Positions 43,936 to 53,237 of a stretch of 57,362 nt of DNA are shown piece after piece. The notes under the pieces were generated by a model. It did not search any database. It was not told the DNA's origin and saw nothing but the letters and a program-made list of their open reading frames with translations. The DNA is from Candidatus Competibacteraceae bacterium (GTDB taxonomy: Bacteria > Pseudomonadota > Gammaproteobacteria > Competibacterales > Competibacteraceae). A program made the translations under genes and the position numbers. The first letter of the stretch is position 1, and the number at the start of each line of letters is the position of its first letter. The stretch spans positions 1 through 57,362 of the forward strand of contig REEE01000188.1 of the NCBI GenBank assembly GCA_007695245.1, read 5' to 3'.

Positions 43936-45060
43936 ATGTCCGATATACCGCATCTTTACGTGGCCTTATCCGGCCACGGCTTCGGCCATCTGGCGCAGGT
44001 CGCGCCGGTCTTGAACGCATTATGCCGCCGGCGGCCGGCGGTTCGCCTGACCGTACAGAGCGGGTTGCCAGAAGCGGTGTTGCGGGAACGCATCGACGGC
44101 GACTTTGCGGTGATCGTCGGCACGGCTGATTTCGGGATGCTGATGGTGGATGCCCTGGAGGCGAAAGTCGCGGAGAGCCTGGCGGCTTATCGGGCGTTTC
44201 ACGCGGAGTGGGAGACGCGGCTCGTCTGGCAGGAGCGCCTGTTGCGGGAGGCTGCGCCCGATGGCGTGTTGGCCGATATCCCCTATCTCACGCTGGCCGC
44301 CGCGGCCCGGTTGGAGATTCCGGCGCTGGCGCTGTGTTCGTTGAACTGGGCGGACATTCTTCAGGGCTATGGCGCGGACGAACCGGATTTGGCGGCGTTG
44401 CGCGCCCCCATGCTGGCCGCCTACAACAGCGCCGCGGCGTTCCTGCAACCGGCGCCGTCCATGCCGATGCCGGACTTGGGCAATGCCGTATCGATCGGAC
44501 CCATCGCCGCGCTGGGCCGGAATCGCCGCGCCGATATCAACCGCCGACTGGGATTGCGAGAAGACACGACGTTGGCGCTGATGGGGTTGGGTGGAGTGGC
44601 GATGCGCCCGCCGCTGGAAAATTGGCCGGCAGTGCCTGGAATCTGCTGGTTGACGCCGCCCGACTGGGCGGTGGCCCGGTCGGACCTGGTCGATTGGGCG
44701 ACGCTGAGCGACTGTTCGATGGTGGACTTGATCCGCTCCTGCGACGTGCTGTTGACCAAGCCGGGCTATGGCGCCTTCACCGAGGCGGCCTGCAACGGCA
44801 CGCGAGTGCTCTACGTCGAGCGCGACGACTGGCCGGAGGAACCATGGCTCAGCCATTGGCTGATGGCGCACGGCAACGGGGTCAAGATCGGTCGCCGGCG
44901 ACTGACGAGCGGTGAGGTGGCGGAACCGCTGCGCGCGTTGCTGGCGCAACCGGCCAAACCACCCGTGGCTCCAACCGGCGCGGCCGAGGCCGCCATGTGG
45001 TTGGAGCGGATGTTGGGCTACGGTTCGGCGTCCGGTCAGCCTCCGGACTCCCGTCGTTAA
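43936..45060 (+). CDS. MurG-like glycosyltransferase-fold protein
   Basis: A 374-residue protein with a GT-B type layout. The N-terminal Rossmann part begins HLYVALSGHGFGHLAQVAPVL with the Gly-rich loop GHGFGH; the C-terminal domain has a DVLLTKPGYGAFTEA segment, like the nucleotide-sugar site of MurG/GT1 enzymes (typically a Gly/Glu motif), and LYVERDDWPEEPWLSHWL. Acceptor and sugar are unknown. AGAGGA precedes the start. It is convergent with the sirtuin gene by a 4-base overlap. Confidence 0.65.
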   Translation: MSDIPHLYVALSGHGFGHLAQVAPVLNALCRRRPAVRLTVQSGLPEAVLRERIDGDFAVIVGTADFGMLMVDALEAKVAESLAAYRAFHAEWETRLVWQERLLREAAPDGVLADIPYLTLAAAARLEIPALALCSLNWADILQGYGADEPDLAALRAPMLAAYNSAAAFLQPAPSMPMPDLGNAVSIGPIAALGRNRRADINRRLGLREDTTLALMGLGGVAMRPPLENWPAVPGICWLTPPDWAVARSDLVDWATLSDCSMVDLIRSCDVLLTKPGYGAFTEAACNGTRVLYVERDDWPEEPWLSHWLMAHGNGVKIGRRRLTSGEVAEPLRALLAQPAKPPVAPTGAAEAAMWLERMLGYGSASGQPPDSRR

Positions 45061-45833
45061 TTCAACCGCTGGTGGAACGCCTGGCGGATGGCGCGCAGGC
45101 TGGCCGCCGCGCCGGCGGCCAGCTTGTACTCCACGAACCGGGTGACGTTCGTATCGGCGGGGTTGATCTCCACGGTGGGGATACCCATTTGGCTGGCCTG
45201 CGCCACCGGGCCGGCGATGTAGGGAAACACGCTGGTGGTGCCGATGCTGAACACCAGGTCGAAGCCCTGATCCAGCTCCCGGTACAGATGCTGGATGGCA
45301 TGAGACGGCAGCACCTCGCCGAACAGCACCACCCGCGGCCGCACCAGGGCGTGGCAGCGCGGGCAGGCGGGCGGCAGGTTCAAGTCGCTATAATCCGGTA
45401 CCGTGGCTCCGTAATCGCAGCGGGTACAGTGGATATCGTGGATGTCGCCGTGCATTTCGATCAGGTTGCGGCTGCCGGCGTCGCGGTGGAACCCATCGAT
45501 GTTCTGGGTCAGGACGCAGACTTCGAAGTGATCCTGCCATTCAGCGATGATGGCGTGAGCATCGTTGAAACGGGCGCCCCGGCAGGCATGCTCGATCTGA
45601 TGCAAGTATTTCCAGGTGATGGCCGGATTGGCTTCCAGCATCGAGCCCGACAGAGCGGTTTCGATGGAGAAACTATCCTCGGTCGTCTGGTCGTTGTACA
45701 AGCCGCCGATCCCGCGATAGGTCGGCAGGCCGGAGTCGGCGGAAATGCCCGCGCCGGTCACGAACAGCACCCGGCGGGCGCGACGCAGTTCCTCGGCGAT
45801 ACGGGCGACGATGGCGGGATTAGGATCATTCAT
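45057..45833 (-). CDS. SIR2-family NAD-dependent protein deacylase
   Basis: A 258-residue sirtuin. NAD-binding motifs are GAGISADSGLPTYRG and TQNIDGFHRDAGS; catalytic His lies in EMHGDI; zinc cysteines are CTRC and CPRC; then LVRPRVVLFGE and GTTSVFPYIAG. It removes acyl groups from lysines, coupling to NAD. The first half reads PTYRGIGGLYND rather than PTFRGxxGxW, a minor variation. It is divergent from the GT4 gene. Confidence 0.92.
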   Translation of the reverse strand: MNDPNPAIVARIAEELRRARRVLFVTGAGISADSGLPTYRGIGGLYNDQTTEDSFSIETALSGSMLEANPAITWKYLHQIEHACRGARFNDAHAIIAEWQDHFEVCVLTQNIDGFHRDAGSRNLIEMHGDIHDIHCTRCDYGATVPDYSDLNLPPACPRCHALVRPRVVLFGEVLPSHAIQHLYRELDQGFDLVFSIGTTSVFPYIAGPVAQASQMGIPTVEINPADTNVTRFVEYKLAAGAAASLRAIRQAFHQRLN

Positions 45834-45867
45834 GGCGCGGCCTCGCTGGGACGATTAGGGAGTTCGA

Positions 45868-47094
45868 ATGAGAATTCTAATGCTTTCGGACGTGTATTTT
45901 CCGCGCGTGAACGGCGTATCCACTTCGATTCAGACTTTTCGACATGAATTTCGGCGCTTGGGTCACCACATTCAGGTGGTCGCCCCCGATTACGGGCAGG
46001 CGACCCCCGATGAGGACGGCATCAGCCGGGTAGGGTCGCGCCGGGTGTTGTTCGATCCGGAGGATCGGATGATGCGCCCCCGAGCCCTGTCCCGGCGGTT
46101 GGCGGCGTTGAACGGACGGGATTTTGACCTGGTGCATATCCAGACGCCCTTCGTCGCCCACTATGCGGGGCTGCGGCTGGCGCGGTGCTGGGGTGTGCCC
46201 TGCGTCGAGACCTATCACACCTTTTTCGAGGAATACCTGTTCCATTACCTGCCGGTGCTGCCGAAAAACGCCTGGCGCGCGGTCGCCCGACTGCTTTCGC
46301 GCCGCCAGTGCAATCACCTGGATGGATTGGTGGTGCCTTCGCAAGCGATGCGCCAGATCCTGGTCGGGTACGGCGTGCGAACGCCGATGCGGGTGATCCC
46401 GACCGGGATGCCCGGCGAAGCTTTCCAGGAGGGCGATGGTGCCGCGTTTCGCGCCCGCCTCGGTATCGCCGCCGGCCAGCCGACCCTGGTGTTCGTGGGC
46501 CGGGTGGCGTTCGAGAAAAACATCGAATTTCTGCTGCGCGTGGTCCGGGAAATACAACAGACCACCCATCCCGATGTCGTGCTGATCATCGCCGGCGAGG
46601 GTCCAGCGGAGGGACGGTTGCGCCGATTGAGCGCCAAGCTCGGGCTGGACGCCCATCTGCGTTTCACCGGCTATTTGAACCGGGGAAGCGAACTGAACAG
46701 CGGCTATCAAGCCGGCGACGCCTTCATCTTCGCCTCGCGCACCGAAACCCAGGGACTGGTCTTGCTCGAGGCGATGAGTCTGGGGGTGCCAGTGGTGTCC
46801 ACGGCGGTGATGGGCACGTGCGATATCCTGGCGGCGGGACGGGGTGCGCTGGTGGCCGAAGAGGACGTGGCGCGGTTCGCCGCTCAGGTCCGCCGGGTGC
46901 TGGATGACCCCGAACTGCGCCAACGGTTGGGCGCGGAGGGGCGGGCTTACGCGCGGCAATGGACGGCGGAAGGCCCGACCCAAAAACTCCTGGCCTTCTA
47001 CGAGGAGCTGCAATCCGGCCGACCTTCGCCGCCTTCCTCCATCGCCGAAGGACCCTGCCATCACGCCACCGGTAACAGTTCGGAAAAATCGTGA
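45868..47094 (+). CDS. Glycosyltransferase family 4 protein
   Basis: A 408-residue GT4 enzyme of GT-B fold. It starts RILMLSDVYFPRVNGVSTSI, the opening seen in diacylglycerol or phosphatidylinositol glycosyltransferases; the C-terminal domain has FVGRVAFEKNIEFLL and the retaining-enzyme motif RTETQGLVLLEAMSLGVPVV (E-x7-E). It may make a glycolipid. AGGGAG stands five bases before the start. Its 3' end overlaps the nucleotidase gene on the other strand by 34 bases. Confidence 0.85.
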   Translation: MRILMLSDVYFPRVNGVSTSIQTFRHEFRRLGHHIQVVAPDYGQATPDEDGISRVGSRRVLFDPEDRMMRPRALSRRLAALNGRDFDLVHIQTPFVAHYAGLRLARCWGVPCVETYHTFFEEYLFHYLPVLPKNAWRAVARLLSRRQCNHLDGLVVPSQAMRQILVGYGVRTPMRVIPTGMPGEAFQEGDGAAFRARLGIAAGQPTLVFVGRVAFEKNIEFLLRVVREIQQTTHPDVVLIIAGEGPAEGRLRRLSAKLGLDAHLRFTGYLNRGSELNSGYQAGDAFIFASRTETQGLVLLEAMSLGVPVVSTAVMGTCDILAAGRGALVAEEDVARFAAQVRRVLDDPELRQRLGAEGRAYARQWTAEGPTQKLLAFYEELQSGRPSPPSSIAEGPCHHATGNSSEKS

Positions 47095-47726
47095 ATGGCC
47101 GGAAACTCGCCCGGCGGTCGGGGCGGATGAGTGGAATCCGGCCGTGCCGCCCACACCGGATAGCCGACGCCATAGGCCCGCGCCGCGTGCAGAATCCCCG
47201 GATGATCGTCCACCAGCAGGGTCGTCGCCGGTTCGAACGGCTCCCGCTCCTGGAGACGCGGCCAGAATTCCGGCTGCTCCTTCACCAGCCCCAGTTCGTG
47301 CGCGCTGATGATGGCGTCGAAATGACCGGACAGTCGGGTTTTTTCCATTTTCAGGGCCAGACTGTGCGGATGGGCGTTGGTCACCATCACCACTCGCTTG
47401 CCGGCGGCGCGCACGGCGTCCAAAAACTCCAGAACGTGGGGATGCACGGCGATCAGGTGGGCGATTTCCCGCTTGAGGGTCACGATGTCCAGCGCCAGTT
47501 CCCGGCTCCAGTAATCCAGGCAGTACCAGGCCAGCGTGCCCTCCACCACCCGGGTGCGAGCCGTCACCTCGACGCGGGCTCGGGCGAGCGACAGGCCGTG
47601 GCGCTCGGCGTAACGCGCCGGGACCAGTTCCCGCCAGAAGTGGTTGTCGAACCGTAAATCCAGCAGCGTACCGTCCATATCGAGCAGCACGGTGTGAATT
47701 CGGGACCAGGGTAATCGCGCGGTCAT
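47061..47726 (-). CDS. yrfG: GMP/IMP nucleotidase (YrfG type, HAD family)
   Basis: A 221-residue HAD hydrolase. Motif I DMDGTLLDL, motif II VMVTNAHP, motif III lysine in LVKEQPEFW and motif IV LLVDDHPGIL are intact. The aromatic cap (FDNHFWRELVPARYAERHGL) matches the YrfG group that dephosphorylates GMP and IMP. The start at 47726 is preferred over an upstream in-frame start at 47795. It is divergent from cysQ, a known neighbour in some gammaproteobacteria. Confidence 0.85.
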   Translation of the reverse strand: MTARLPWSRIHTVLLDMDGTLLDLRFDNHFWRELVPARYAERHGLSLARARVEVTARTRVVEGTLAWYCLDYWSRELALDIVTLKREIAHLIAVHPHVLEFLDAVRAAGKRVVMVTNAHPHSLALKMEKTRLSGHFDAIISAHELGLVKEQPEFWPRLQEREPFEPATTLLVDDHPGILHAARAYGVGYPVWAARPDSTHPPRPPGEFPAIHDFSELLPVA

Positions 47727-47831
47727 GGTCGAGCGCTCCGCCGGCAACCGGCTTGGGCCGGGATTGTGTAGAATGATCGGGAGATCGCGACGCATTCGCT
47801 CACGCCACCCGATCCGCGAGGTCCCCGCGTC

Positions 47832-48692
47832 ATGTCCGTCGTCCCCCCCCTTGATCTAGCCGCCCTGGTCGATCCGGTTCAGGCGATCGCCCGGGAGGCG
47901 GGACGGCGCATTCTGGACATCTACGCCGGTGCCTTCAGCGTCGCCGAAAAAGCCGATCAGAGTCCGGTCACCGAAGCTGATCTCGCCGCGCATGGCTGTA
48001 TTCTACGCGGTCTGACGGCATTGACTCCCGGCATTCCGATTCTGTCCGAGGAAGCGCCGGATTTCAGCTTCGCCGAACGCAGCCGCTGGGAATGGCTGTG
48101 GCTGGTGGACCCGCTGGACGGCACCCGCGAATTCATCAAGCGCAGCGATCAGTTCACGGTCAATATCGCCCTGATCCACCGCCACGAGGCCGTACTCGGG
48201 CTGATTCTGCCACCGGTTTACGGCGCGTGCTATTACGCCTGGCGCGGCGGCGGCGCCTGGCGACAACCGGACGGCCAGGCGGCCCAGCGCATCCGCGCGG
48301 CGCGGGTCTGCCACTATCCGGTGCGGGTCATCAGCAGTCAAAGTTCCTACCGCACGCGCCGCTTGCAGGATTATCTGGGCCTGATCGGCCCGCACCGGCA
48401 TATCGCCTTGGGCGGCGCCCTGAAATCCTGCCGGATCGCCGAAGGTGCCGCCGATCTTTATCCACGCTTCGGTCCGACCGGCGAATGGGACACCGCCGCC
48501 GCCCAGATCATCGTGGAGGAAGCTGACGGCTATCTGACCGACCTGCAATTTCGGCCGCTGCGCTACAACGCCCGGCCGATTCTGATCAACCCGGATTTCC
48601 TGGCGTTCGGCGACGCCACCCGCGACTGGTCGCTCTATCTGCCGCATCTCTCGCACCCGCGCGGGCGGTCGTTGTTCCTGCCCAGCCATTAA
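47832..48692 (+). CDS. cysQ: 3'(2'),5'-bisphosphate nucleotidase CysQ
   Basis: A 286-residue inositol-monophosphatase-fold enzyme. Metal-binding motifs are ILSEEAPDF and DPLDGTREFIKRSDQFTVNIALI, and a final GEWDTAAAQIIVEEADG. It hydrolyses 3'-phosphoadenosine 5'-phosphate made in sulfate assimilation. It lies 20 bases before zapE and may be cotranscribed with it. Confidence 0.93.
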   Translation: MSVVPPLDLAALVDPVQAIAREAGRRILDIYAGAFSVAEKADQSPVTEADLAAHGCILRGLTALTPGIPILSEEAPDFSFAERSRWEWLWLVDPLDGTREFIKRSDQFTVNIALIHRHEAVLGLILPPVYGACYYAWRGGGAWRQPDGQAAQRIRAARVCHYPVRVISSQSSYRTRRLQDYLGLIGPHRHIALGGALKSCRIAEGAADLYPRFGPTGEWDTAAAQIIVEEADGYLTDLQFRPLRYNARPILINPDFLAFGDATRDWSLYLPHLSHPRGRSLFLPSH

Positions 48693-48712
48693 ACTCGCCT
48701 TCGAGCCCCGCC

Positions 48713-49825
48713 ATGCCCTACGAACGCTACCGCCAAGATTTGCAACGGGAAGGCTTCCGGCACGATCCCGCCCAGGAACGCGCCATCCTGCATTTACAAC
48801 AGATTTACGATCAACTCATGGCCCAGCCGGAGCCGGTCGGCACCCGGAAATCGTCGGGGCTGCTGGCGCGGCTGGCGCGCCGCGACCCGCCGCCCGCCGG
48901 TCCGCCGCCCGTGCGCGGGCTGTATCTGTGGGGCGAGGTCGGGCGCGGCAAGACCTATCTGGTGGATACCTTCGTCGATGCCCTGCCGCTGGAACGCAAG
49001 CTGCGCATTCATTTCCACAGCTTCATGCGCACGGTGCATCAGGAGTTGAGAGCCCTGCAAAGCCAGCAGGAACCGCTGCGGGTCGTGGCCGGCCGCTTCG
49101 CCGACCAGGCGCGGGTGATCTGTCTGGACGAGTTTTTCGTCGCCGACATCACCGACGCCATGCTGTTGTACGGCCTCCTGAAAGAACTGTTCGCCCGCGG
49201 CGTGACCCTGGTCACCACGTCCAATGTTCCACCGGACGAGCTGTACAAGAACGGCTTGCAGCGCGCCCGCTTCCTGCCGGCCATCGAGTTGCTCAAACAA
49301 CATCTGGACATCATGAATCTGGACGGAGAGGTGGATTACCGGTTGCGCTATCTGGAGAAGGCGGAGATCTATCACTCGCCGCTGGACGACCGGGCCGAAC
49401 AGATTCTCAACGAAGTCTTCGACAACCTCGCGCCCGAACCGGGCCATCGCGGCGGCGACGTGGAATTCGAGGGTCGCTTCATTCCCACCCGGCGCGAGGC
49501 CGACGGTATCGTCTGGTTCAATTTCCGGGCGATCTGCGACGGGCCGCGCGGCACCGCCGATTACATCGAAATCGCTCGCTGCTATCACACCGTGCTGATT
49601 TCCAACGTGCCGGTGATGGACTGGCAGATGGAAAACCAGGCGCGACGCTTCGTCAATCTGGTGGATGAGTTCTACGACCGCAGCGTCAAGCTGATCCTGT
49701 CCGCCGCCGTTCCGCCAATGGAGTTGTACCAGGGCGAGAAACTGAAGTTCGAGTTTCAGCGCACCGTCAGCCGCCTTCAGGAAATGCAATCGCACGAGTA
49801 TTTGGAACGGCCGCACGTGCCGTAG
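48713..49825 (+). CDS. zapE: Cell division ATPase ZapE (AFG1-like)
   Basis: A 370-residue AAA-type ATPase. Walker A is in LWGEVGRGKTYLVDTF, Walker B in VICLDEFFVADITDAM, with an arginine-rich later region (FNFRAICDGPRG). ZapE binds the FtsZ ring and affects its stability in stress. The protein has the full family length. It follows cysQ and ends 38 bases before the dehydrogenase gene on the other strand. Confidence 0.93.
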   Translation: MPYERYRQDLQREGFRHDPAQERAILHLQQIYDQLMAQPEPVGTRKSSGLLARLARRDPPPAGPPPVRGLYLWGEVGRGKTYLVDTFVDALPLERKLRIHFHSFMRTVHQELRALQSQQEPLRVVAGRFADQARVICLDEFFVADITDAMLLYGLLKELFARGVTLVTTSNVPPDELYKNGLQRARFLPAIELLKQHLDIMNLDGEVDYRLRYLEKAEIYHSPLDDRAEQILNEVFDNLAPEPGHRGGDVEFEGRFIPTRREADGIVWFNFRAICDGPRGTADYIEIARCYHTVLISNVPVMDWQMENQARRFVNLVDEFYDRSVKLILSAAVPPMELYQGEKLKFEFQRTVSRLQEMQSHEYLERPHVP

Positions 49826-49862
49826 GCGTCATGGCCTCGACTCTTGTTAGCGCCTTGAGACT

Positions 49863-50816
49863 TCACACCACCCGCACCGGCGCGCCGTCCAGCCAGGACT
49901 GGATGTTCTCCGCCAGTTGCCCGACCAGTCGCTGGCGGGATTCGCGGCTGCCCCAAGCGCAATGGGGGGTGACGATCAGATGGGGAATGTCCGACGCCAG
50001 CAGCGGATTGCCGGCGACCGGCGGCTCCAGGCTCAGCACGTCCACCCCCGCTCCGCCGAGCGCGCCCCGGCGGAGCGCGTCGGCCAGCAGCGCCTCATCC
50101 ACCAGCCCGCCGCGAGCGGTGTTGATCAGAATGGCGTCGCGGCGCATCAGCGCCAGTTCCCAGGCGCCGATCAGGCCCCGGGTTTCCGGGGTCAGGGGGC
50201 AATGCAGGCTGAGCACGTCCACTTGGGGCAGCAGGACCGGCAACGGTACGCGATCCTCCGTGGCGTCCACCGTACCGGGACGCTCGGCGACCAGCACCCG
50301 CATGCCGAACGCTTCGGCGATCCGCGCCACGCCTTGGCCCAGTTTGCCGTAACCGATGATGCCCAGCGTCTTGCCGGCCAGTTCGCGAATGGGGAAGTCC
50401 AGCACACAGAACTGGCTGGCCTGTTGCCAGCGCCCGGCGCGCACCGCCTGTTGATAGTCCGGCCAGCGGGTGTAGAGCGCCAGCAGCAGGGCGAAGACGT
50501 GCTGGACCACCGCCGCCGTACCGTAGCCCCGACAGTTGCAGACGGTGATCCCTTGCGCCGCGGCCGCCGGCAGATCCACGTTGTTGACGCCGGTGGCGGC
50601 GACCCCGATCAGCTTCAGGCGTGGTGCCTGGCGAAGCGTGGCGGCATCCAGCGCCACCTTGTTGCTGATCACCACGTCGGCGTCTTCGATCCGCGCGGCG
50701 ACCTCGGCGGACGCGGTCGAGGGGTAATAACGCCAGTTCGGCAGCACGCGGTCGAGACCGCTGAAGTCGAGATCGTTACAGTCCAGTGAGTCGCGATCGA
50801 GAAAGACACCGAGCAT
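49863..50816 (-). CDS. D-2-hydroxyacid dehydrogenase (HprA/glycerate dehydrogenase type)
   Basis: A 317-residue NAD-dependent dehydrogenase. The Rossmann loop is in GKTLGIIGYGKLGQGVARIA; catalytic residues lie in LINTARGGLVDE (Arg), the SLEPP segment (Glu) and the TPHCAWGSRESR segment (His). The profile is nearest to hydroxypyruvate/glycerate dehydrogenases (GYGTAAVVQHVFALLLAL is characteristic). The start at 50816 has GGAGG 10 bases upstream. It may reduce hydroxypyruvate or glyoxylate. Confidence 0.9.
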   Translation of the reverse strand: MLGVFLDRDSLDCNDLDFSGLDRVLPNWRYYPSTASAEVAARIEDADVVISNKVALDAATLRQAPRLKLIGVAATGVNNVDLPAAAAQGITVCNCRGYGTAAVVQHVFALLLALYTRWPDYQQAVRAGRWQQASQFCVLDFPIRELAGKTLGIIGYGKLGQGVARIAEAFGMRVLVAERPGTVDATEDRVPLPVLLPQVDVLSLHCPLTPETRGLIGAWELALMRRDAILINTARGGLVDEALLADALRRGALGGAGVDVLSLEPPVAGNPLLASDIPHLIVTPHCAWGSRESRQRLVGQLAENIQSWLDGAPVRVV

Positions 50817-50841
50817 GGCGAGAGAACCTCCAACATCGGAA

Positions 50842-51291
50842 TTAACCACCGGGCGGCACCTGGAGCCAAAAAGTCACCGGGCCATCATTGATCAACTCGA
50901 CCCGCATGTGCGCGCCAAAACGACCGGTGGCGACGCGCGGGTGCTGTTGCCGGGCGCGCGCCGCCAAATAGTCAAAAAATCGTTCGCCCGCGGCCGGCGG
51001 CGCGGCCGGGGTAAAACTGGGGCGCATTCCCTTGCGGGTATCGGCCGCCAAGGTAAATTGCGGGACCAGCAACAACCCGCCGTCGCTATCGCGAACGCTT
51101 AGATTCATCTTGCCCTCGGCGTCGGCGAACACCCGATAGCCCAGCAATCGTTCCAGCAACCGGTCGGCCTGCGCCTCGGCATCGCCGCGCTCCACGCCGA
51201 CCAGCACCAACAGACCGGGGCCGATCTCGCCCACCGTATCCCCGCCGACCTCGACCCGCGCCATGCTGACCCGTTGCAGCAAACCGATCAT
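50842..51291 (-). CDS. dtd: D-aminoacyl-tRNA deacylase Dtd
   Basis: A 149-residue Dtd that hydrolyses D-aminoacyl-tRNA. Family segments: [45 protein letters not shown] and the cross-subunit motif [10 protein letters not shown]. The active-site motif usually reads SQFTLAADT; here it is PQFTLAADT (Ser replaced by Pro), noted as unusual. It overlaps the peptidase gene start by four bases. Confidence 0.93.
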   Translation of the reverse strand: MIGLLQRVSMARVEVGGDTVGEIGPGLLVLVGVERGDAEAQADRLLERLLGYRVFADAEGKMNLSVRDSDGGLLLVPQFTLAADTRKGMRPSFTPAAPPAAGERFFDYLAARARQQHPRVATGRFGAHMRVELINDGPVTFWLQVPPGG

Positions 51292-52238
51292 CCCAACCGA
51301 TCCGCAAAACTCTGCGTCGCGGTGACCAGCGCATCCATGATGCCCGGCTCGCTGGCGGCGTGGCCGGCGACGCCGATGAGCCGCAAGTCCGCTTCCGGCC
51401 AGACCCGGTGCAGCGCCCAGGCGTTATCCACCGGGCAGACCACGTCGTAGCGACCGTGGACGATGACCCCGGGAATGTCGCGCAGCCGATGTGCGTCGCG
51501 CAGTAATTGGTCGGGTTCCATGAAACAATGATTGACGAAATAGTGGCATTCGATGCGCGCCAGACTCAAAGCCCGGCGGGCTTCGCCAAAATGCTCGATG
51601 AGCTGGGGATTGCTCTCCAGCGTCAGGGTGGAACCCTCCCACACCGACCACGCCTTGGCCGCCCGCAACCGTTCCAGTTCGTTGGCGCCGGTCAAGCGCC
51701 GATGGTAAGCGTGGAGCAGGTCGTTCCGTTCCGCCGCCGGGATCGGGGCGAGGAAGTGCTCCCACAGATCGGGAAACAACCGGCTGGCACCGTCCTGATA
51801 GAACCAATGAATATCCCGGTCCCGGCACAAAAAAACGCCGCGCAGAATCAAGCCCAGCACCCGCTCGGGATGGGTCTCGGCGTAGGCCAGCGCCAGAGTC
51901 GAACCCCAGGAACCGCCGAACACCACCCAGCGCTCGATCCCCAGTTGGACCCGCAGCGTCTCGATGTCCGCCACCAGATGCCAGGTGGTGTTGTCGGTTA
52001 GTTCAGCGTGCGGGGTGGACTGACCGCAACCCCGCTGGTCGAATAACACGATGCGATAGCGCAGGGGATCGAAGAACCGTCGATGCAGCGGCTCGCAACC
52101 GGCGCCGGGACCGCCGTGCAGGAACAGGACCGGCAGACCATCGGGAGTGCCGCACTCCTCGACGTGCAGCGTATGCAATGGGTCCACGGCCAAATGCTGG
52201 GTCGCGTAGGGCCGGATATCGGGAAAGAGAGCGCGCAT
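51288..52238 (-). CDS. pip: Proline iminopeptidase
   Basis: A 316-residue alpha/beta hydrolase of the S33 family that releases N-terminal proline. The oxyanion HGGPGAG motif, [12 protein letters not shown], the nucleophile Ser in [10 protein letters not shown], Asp in RYDVVCP and His in AGHAASEP are all present. GGAG lies 6 bases before the start at 52238. It overlaps dtd by ATGA, so the two are translationally linked. Confidence 0.95.
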   Translation of the reverse strand: MRALFPDIRPYATQHLAVDPLHTLHVEECGTPDGLPVLFLHGGPGAGCEPLHRRFFDPLRYRIVLFDQRGCGQSTPHAELTDNTTWHLVADIETLRVQLGIERWVVFGGSWGSTLALAYAETHPERVLGLILRGVFLCRDRDIHWFYQDGASRLFPDLWEHFLAPIPAAERNDLLHAYHRRLTGANELERLRAAKAWSVWEGSTLTLESNPQLIEHFGEARRALSLARIECHYFVNHCFMEPDQLLRDAHRLRDIPGVIVHGRYDVVCPVDNAWALHRVWPEADLRLIGVAGHAASEPGIMDALVTATQSFADRLG

Positions 52239-52310
52239 TAAAGACTCCAAGGTTCGGAGACGGATGATGGAGAGTGTATCAAACCGCCTTTCGCCTTTCG
52301 CCTTTCGCCG

Positions 52311-53063
52311 TCACAGGATGTAATCCACCACGGCGTCCAGATCGTCGAAGACCCGACCGCCCTGGGGTTCGACCTTGGTCTCGTCGCCGCAGCGATATTT
52401 ACCGGTTCTTACCAGCGCGCCCTGCAAGCCCGCGGCCAGCGCGCCGCAGATATCCATTTCAGCGTCGTCTCCGACCATGACCACGTCTTGCGGTGGCAGG
52501 TCGAGACTGTGGACCGCCGCATGGAAGAAGTCGGCGGCTGGCTTGCCCAGCACCACCGCTTCCAGTTCGGCGGCATATTCCAGGGCGGCCATAAAGGGAC
52601 CGACATCCAGGCTCAGATCATCGTCTTCGCGAAAATAGCGGTTGGAACCCATCGCCAGCAGCGGTAGACCCTCCAGCAGCAGCCGAAAGCAGCGGTTGAG
52701 CGCCTCATAGCCGAACGCCGAGCCGGCGTCGCCCAGCAGCACCGCGCCGGGCGTCGGTCCGGTCAGATCGGCGAATTCGCTCTGGATGTGGGGGTGAACC
52801 AGCAGATGCGGCGTCAGATGCCGGCTGATGAGATACTGGCGGGCCGCGACCACCGGCGTAAACAGATGCTGGATCGACACCTCCAGGCCCATGTGCGCCA
52901 GCCGCTGGATGATCGCCGCGCGGGTCGCACGGGTGCTGTTGGTGACATAGCGGACCGGGATGCCGGCCGCGCGCAGGCTCAGCAAAGCTTCGCGAGCGCC
53001 AGGCAAGGGAAAGTCGCCGACGTATAACACGCCTTCCAGATCGAGTAGAACACCTTGAATCAT
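52311..53063 (-). CDS. HAD-IIA hydrolase, TIGR01458 (LHPP-like phosphatase)
   Basis: A 250-residue HAD IIA phosphatase. Motif I reads LLDLEGVLYVG (Asp nucleophile with Glu as the second acid, as in the LHPP-like group), motif II VTNSTR, motif III lysine in VVLGKPAADFF and motif IV MVGDDAEMDI. Family members act on phospholysine or pyrophosphate; substrate here is unknown. A 7-bp repeat tract (about 52281-52304) lies between it and pip. Confidence 0.85.
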   Translation of the reverse strand: MIQGVLLDLEGVLYVGDFPLPGAREALLSLRAAGIPVRYVTNSTRATRAAIIQRLAHMGLEVSIQHLFTPVVAARQYLISRHLTPHLLVHPHIQSEFADLTGPTPGAVLLGDAGSAFGYEALNRCFRLLLEGLPLLAMGSNRYFREDDDLSLDVGPFMAALEYAAELEAVVLGKPAADFFHAAVHSLDLPPQDVVMVGDDAEMDICGALAAGLQGALVRTGKYRCGDETKVEPQGGRVFDDLDAVVDYIL

Positions 53064-53237
53064 GCTTTCCCACCGGGCCGGACTCAGGATCGCGCCGCAG
53101 CGCGGGCCATCACCGGCGCGCGCGGCGGCGGATGGCTACCAATAGGAGTGAGTATAGAAGGCGCTTTGACAAAATCAGGGCGCGATGACCGCTATGGGCT
53201 AAAGCGACGAACGCGCTGGACGGGCCGGGCGTGCGAG

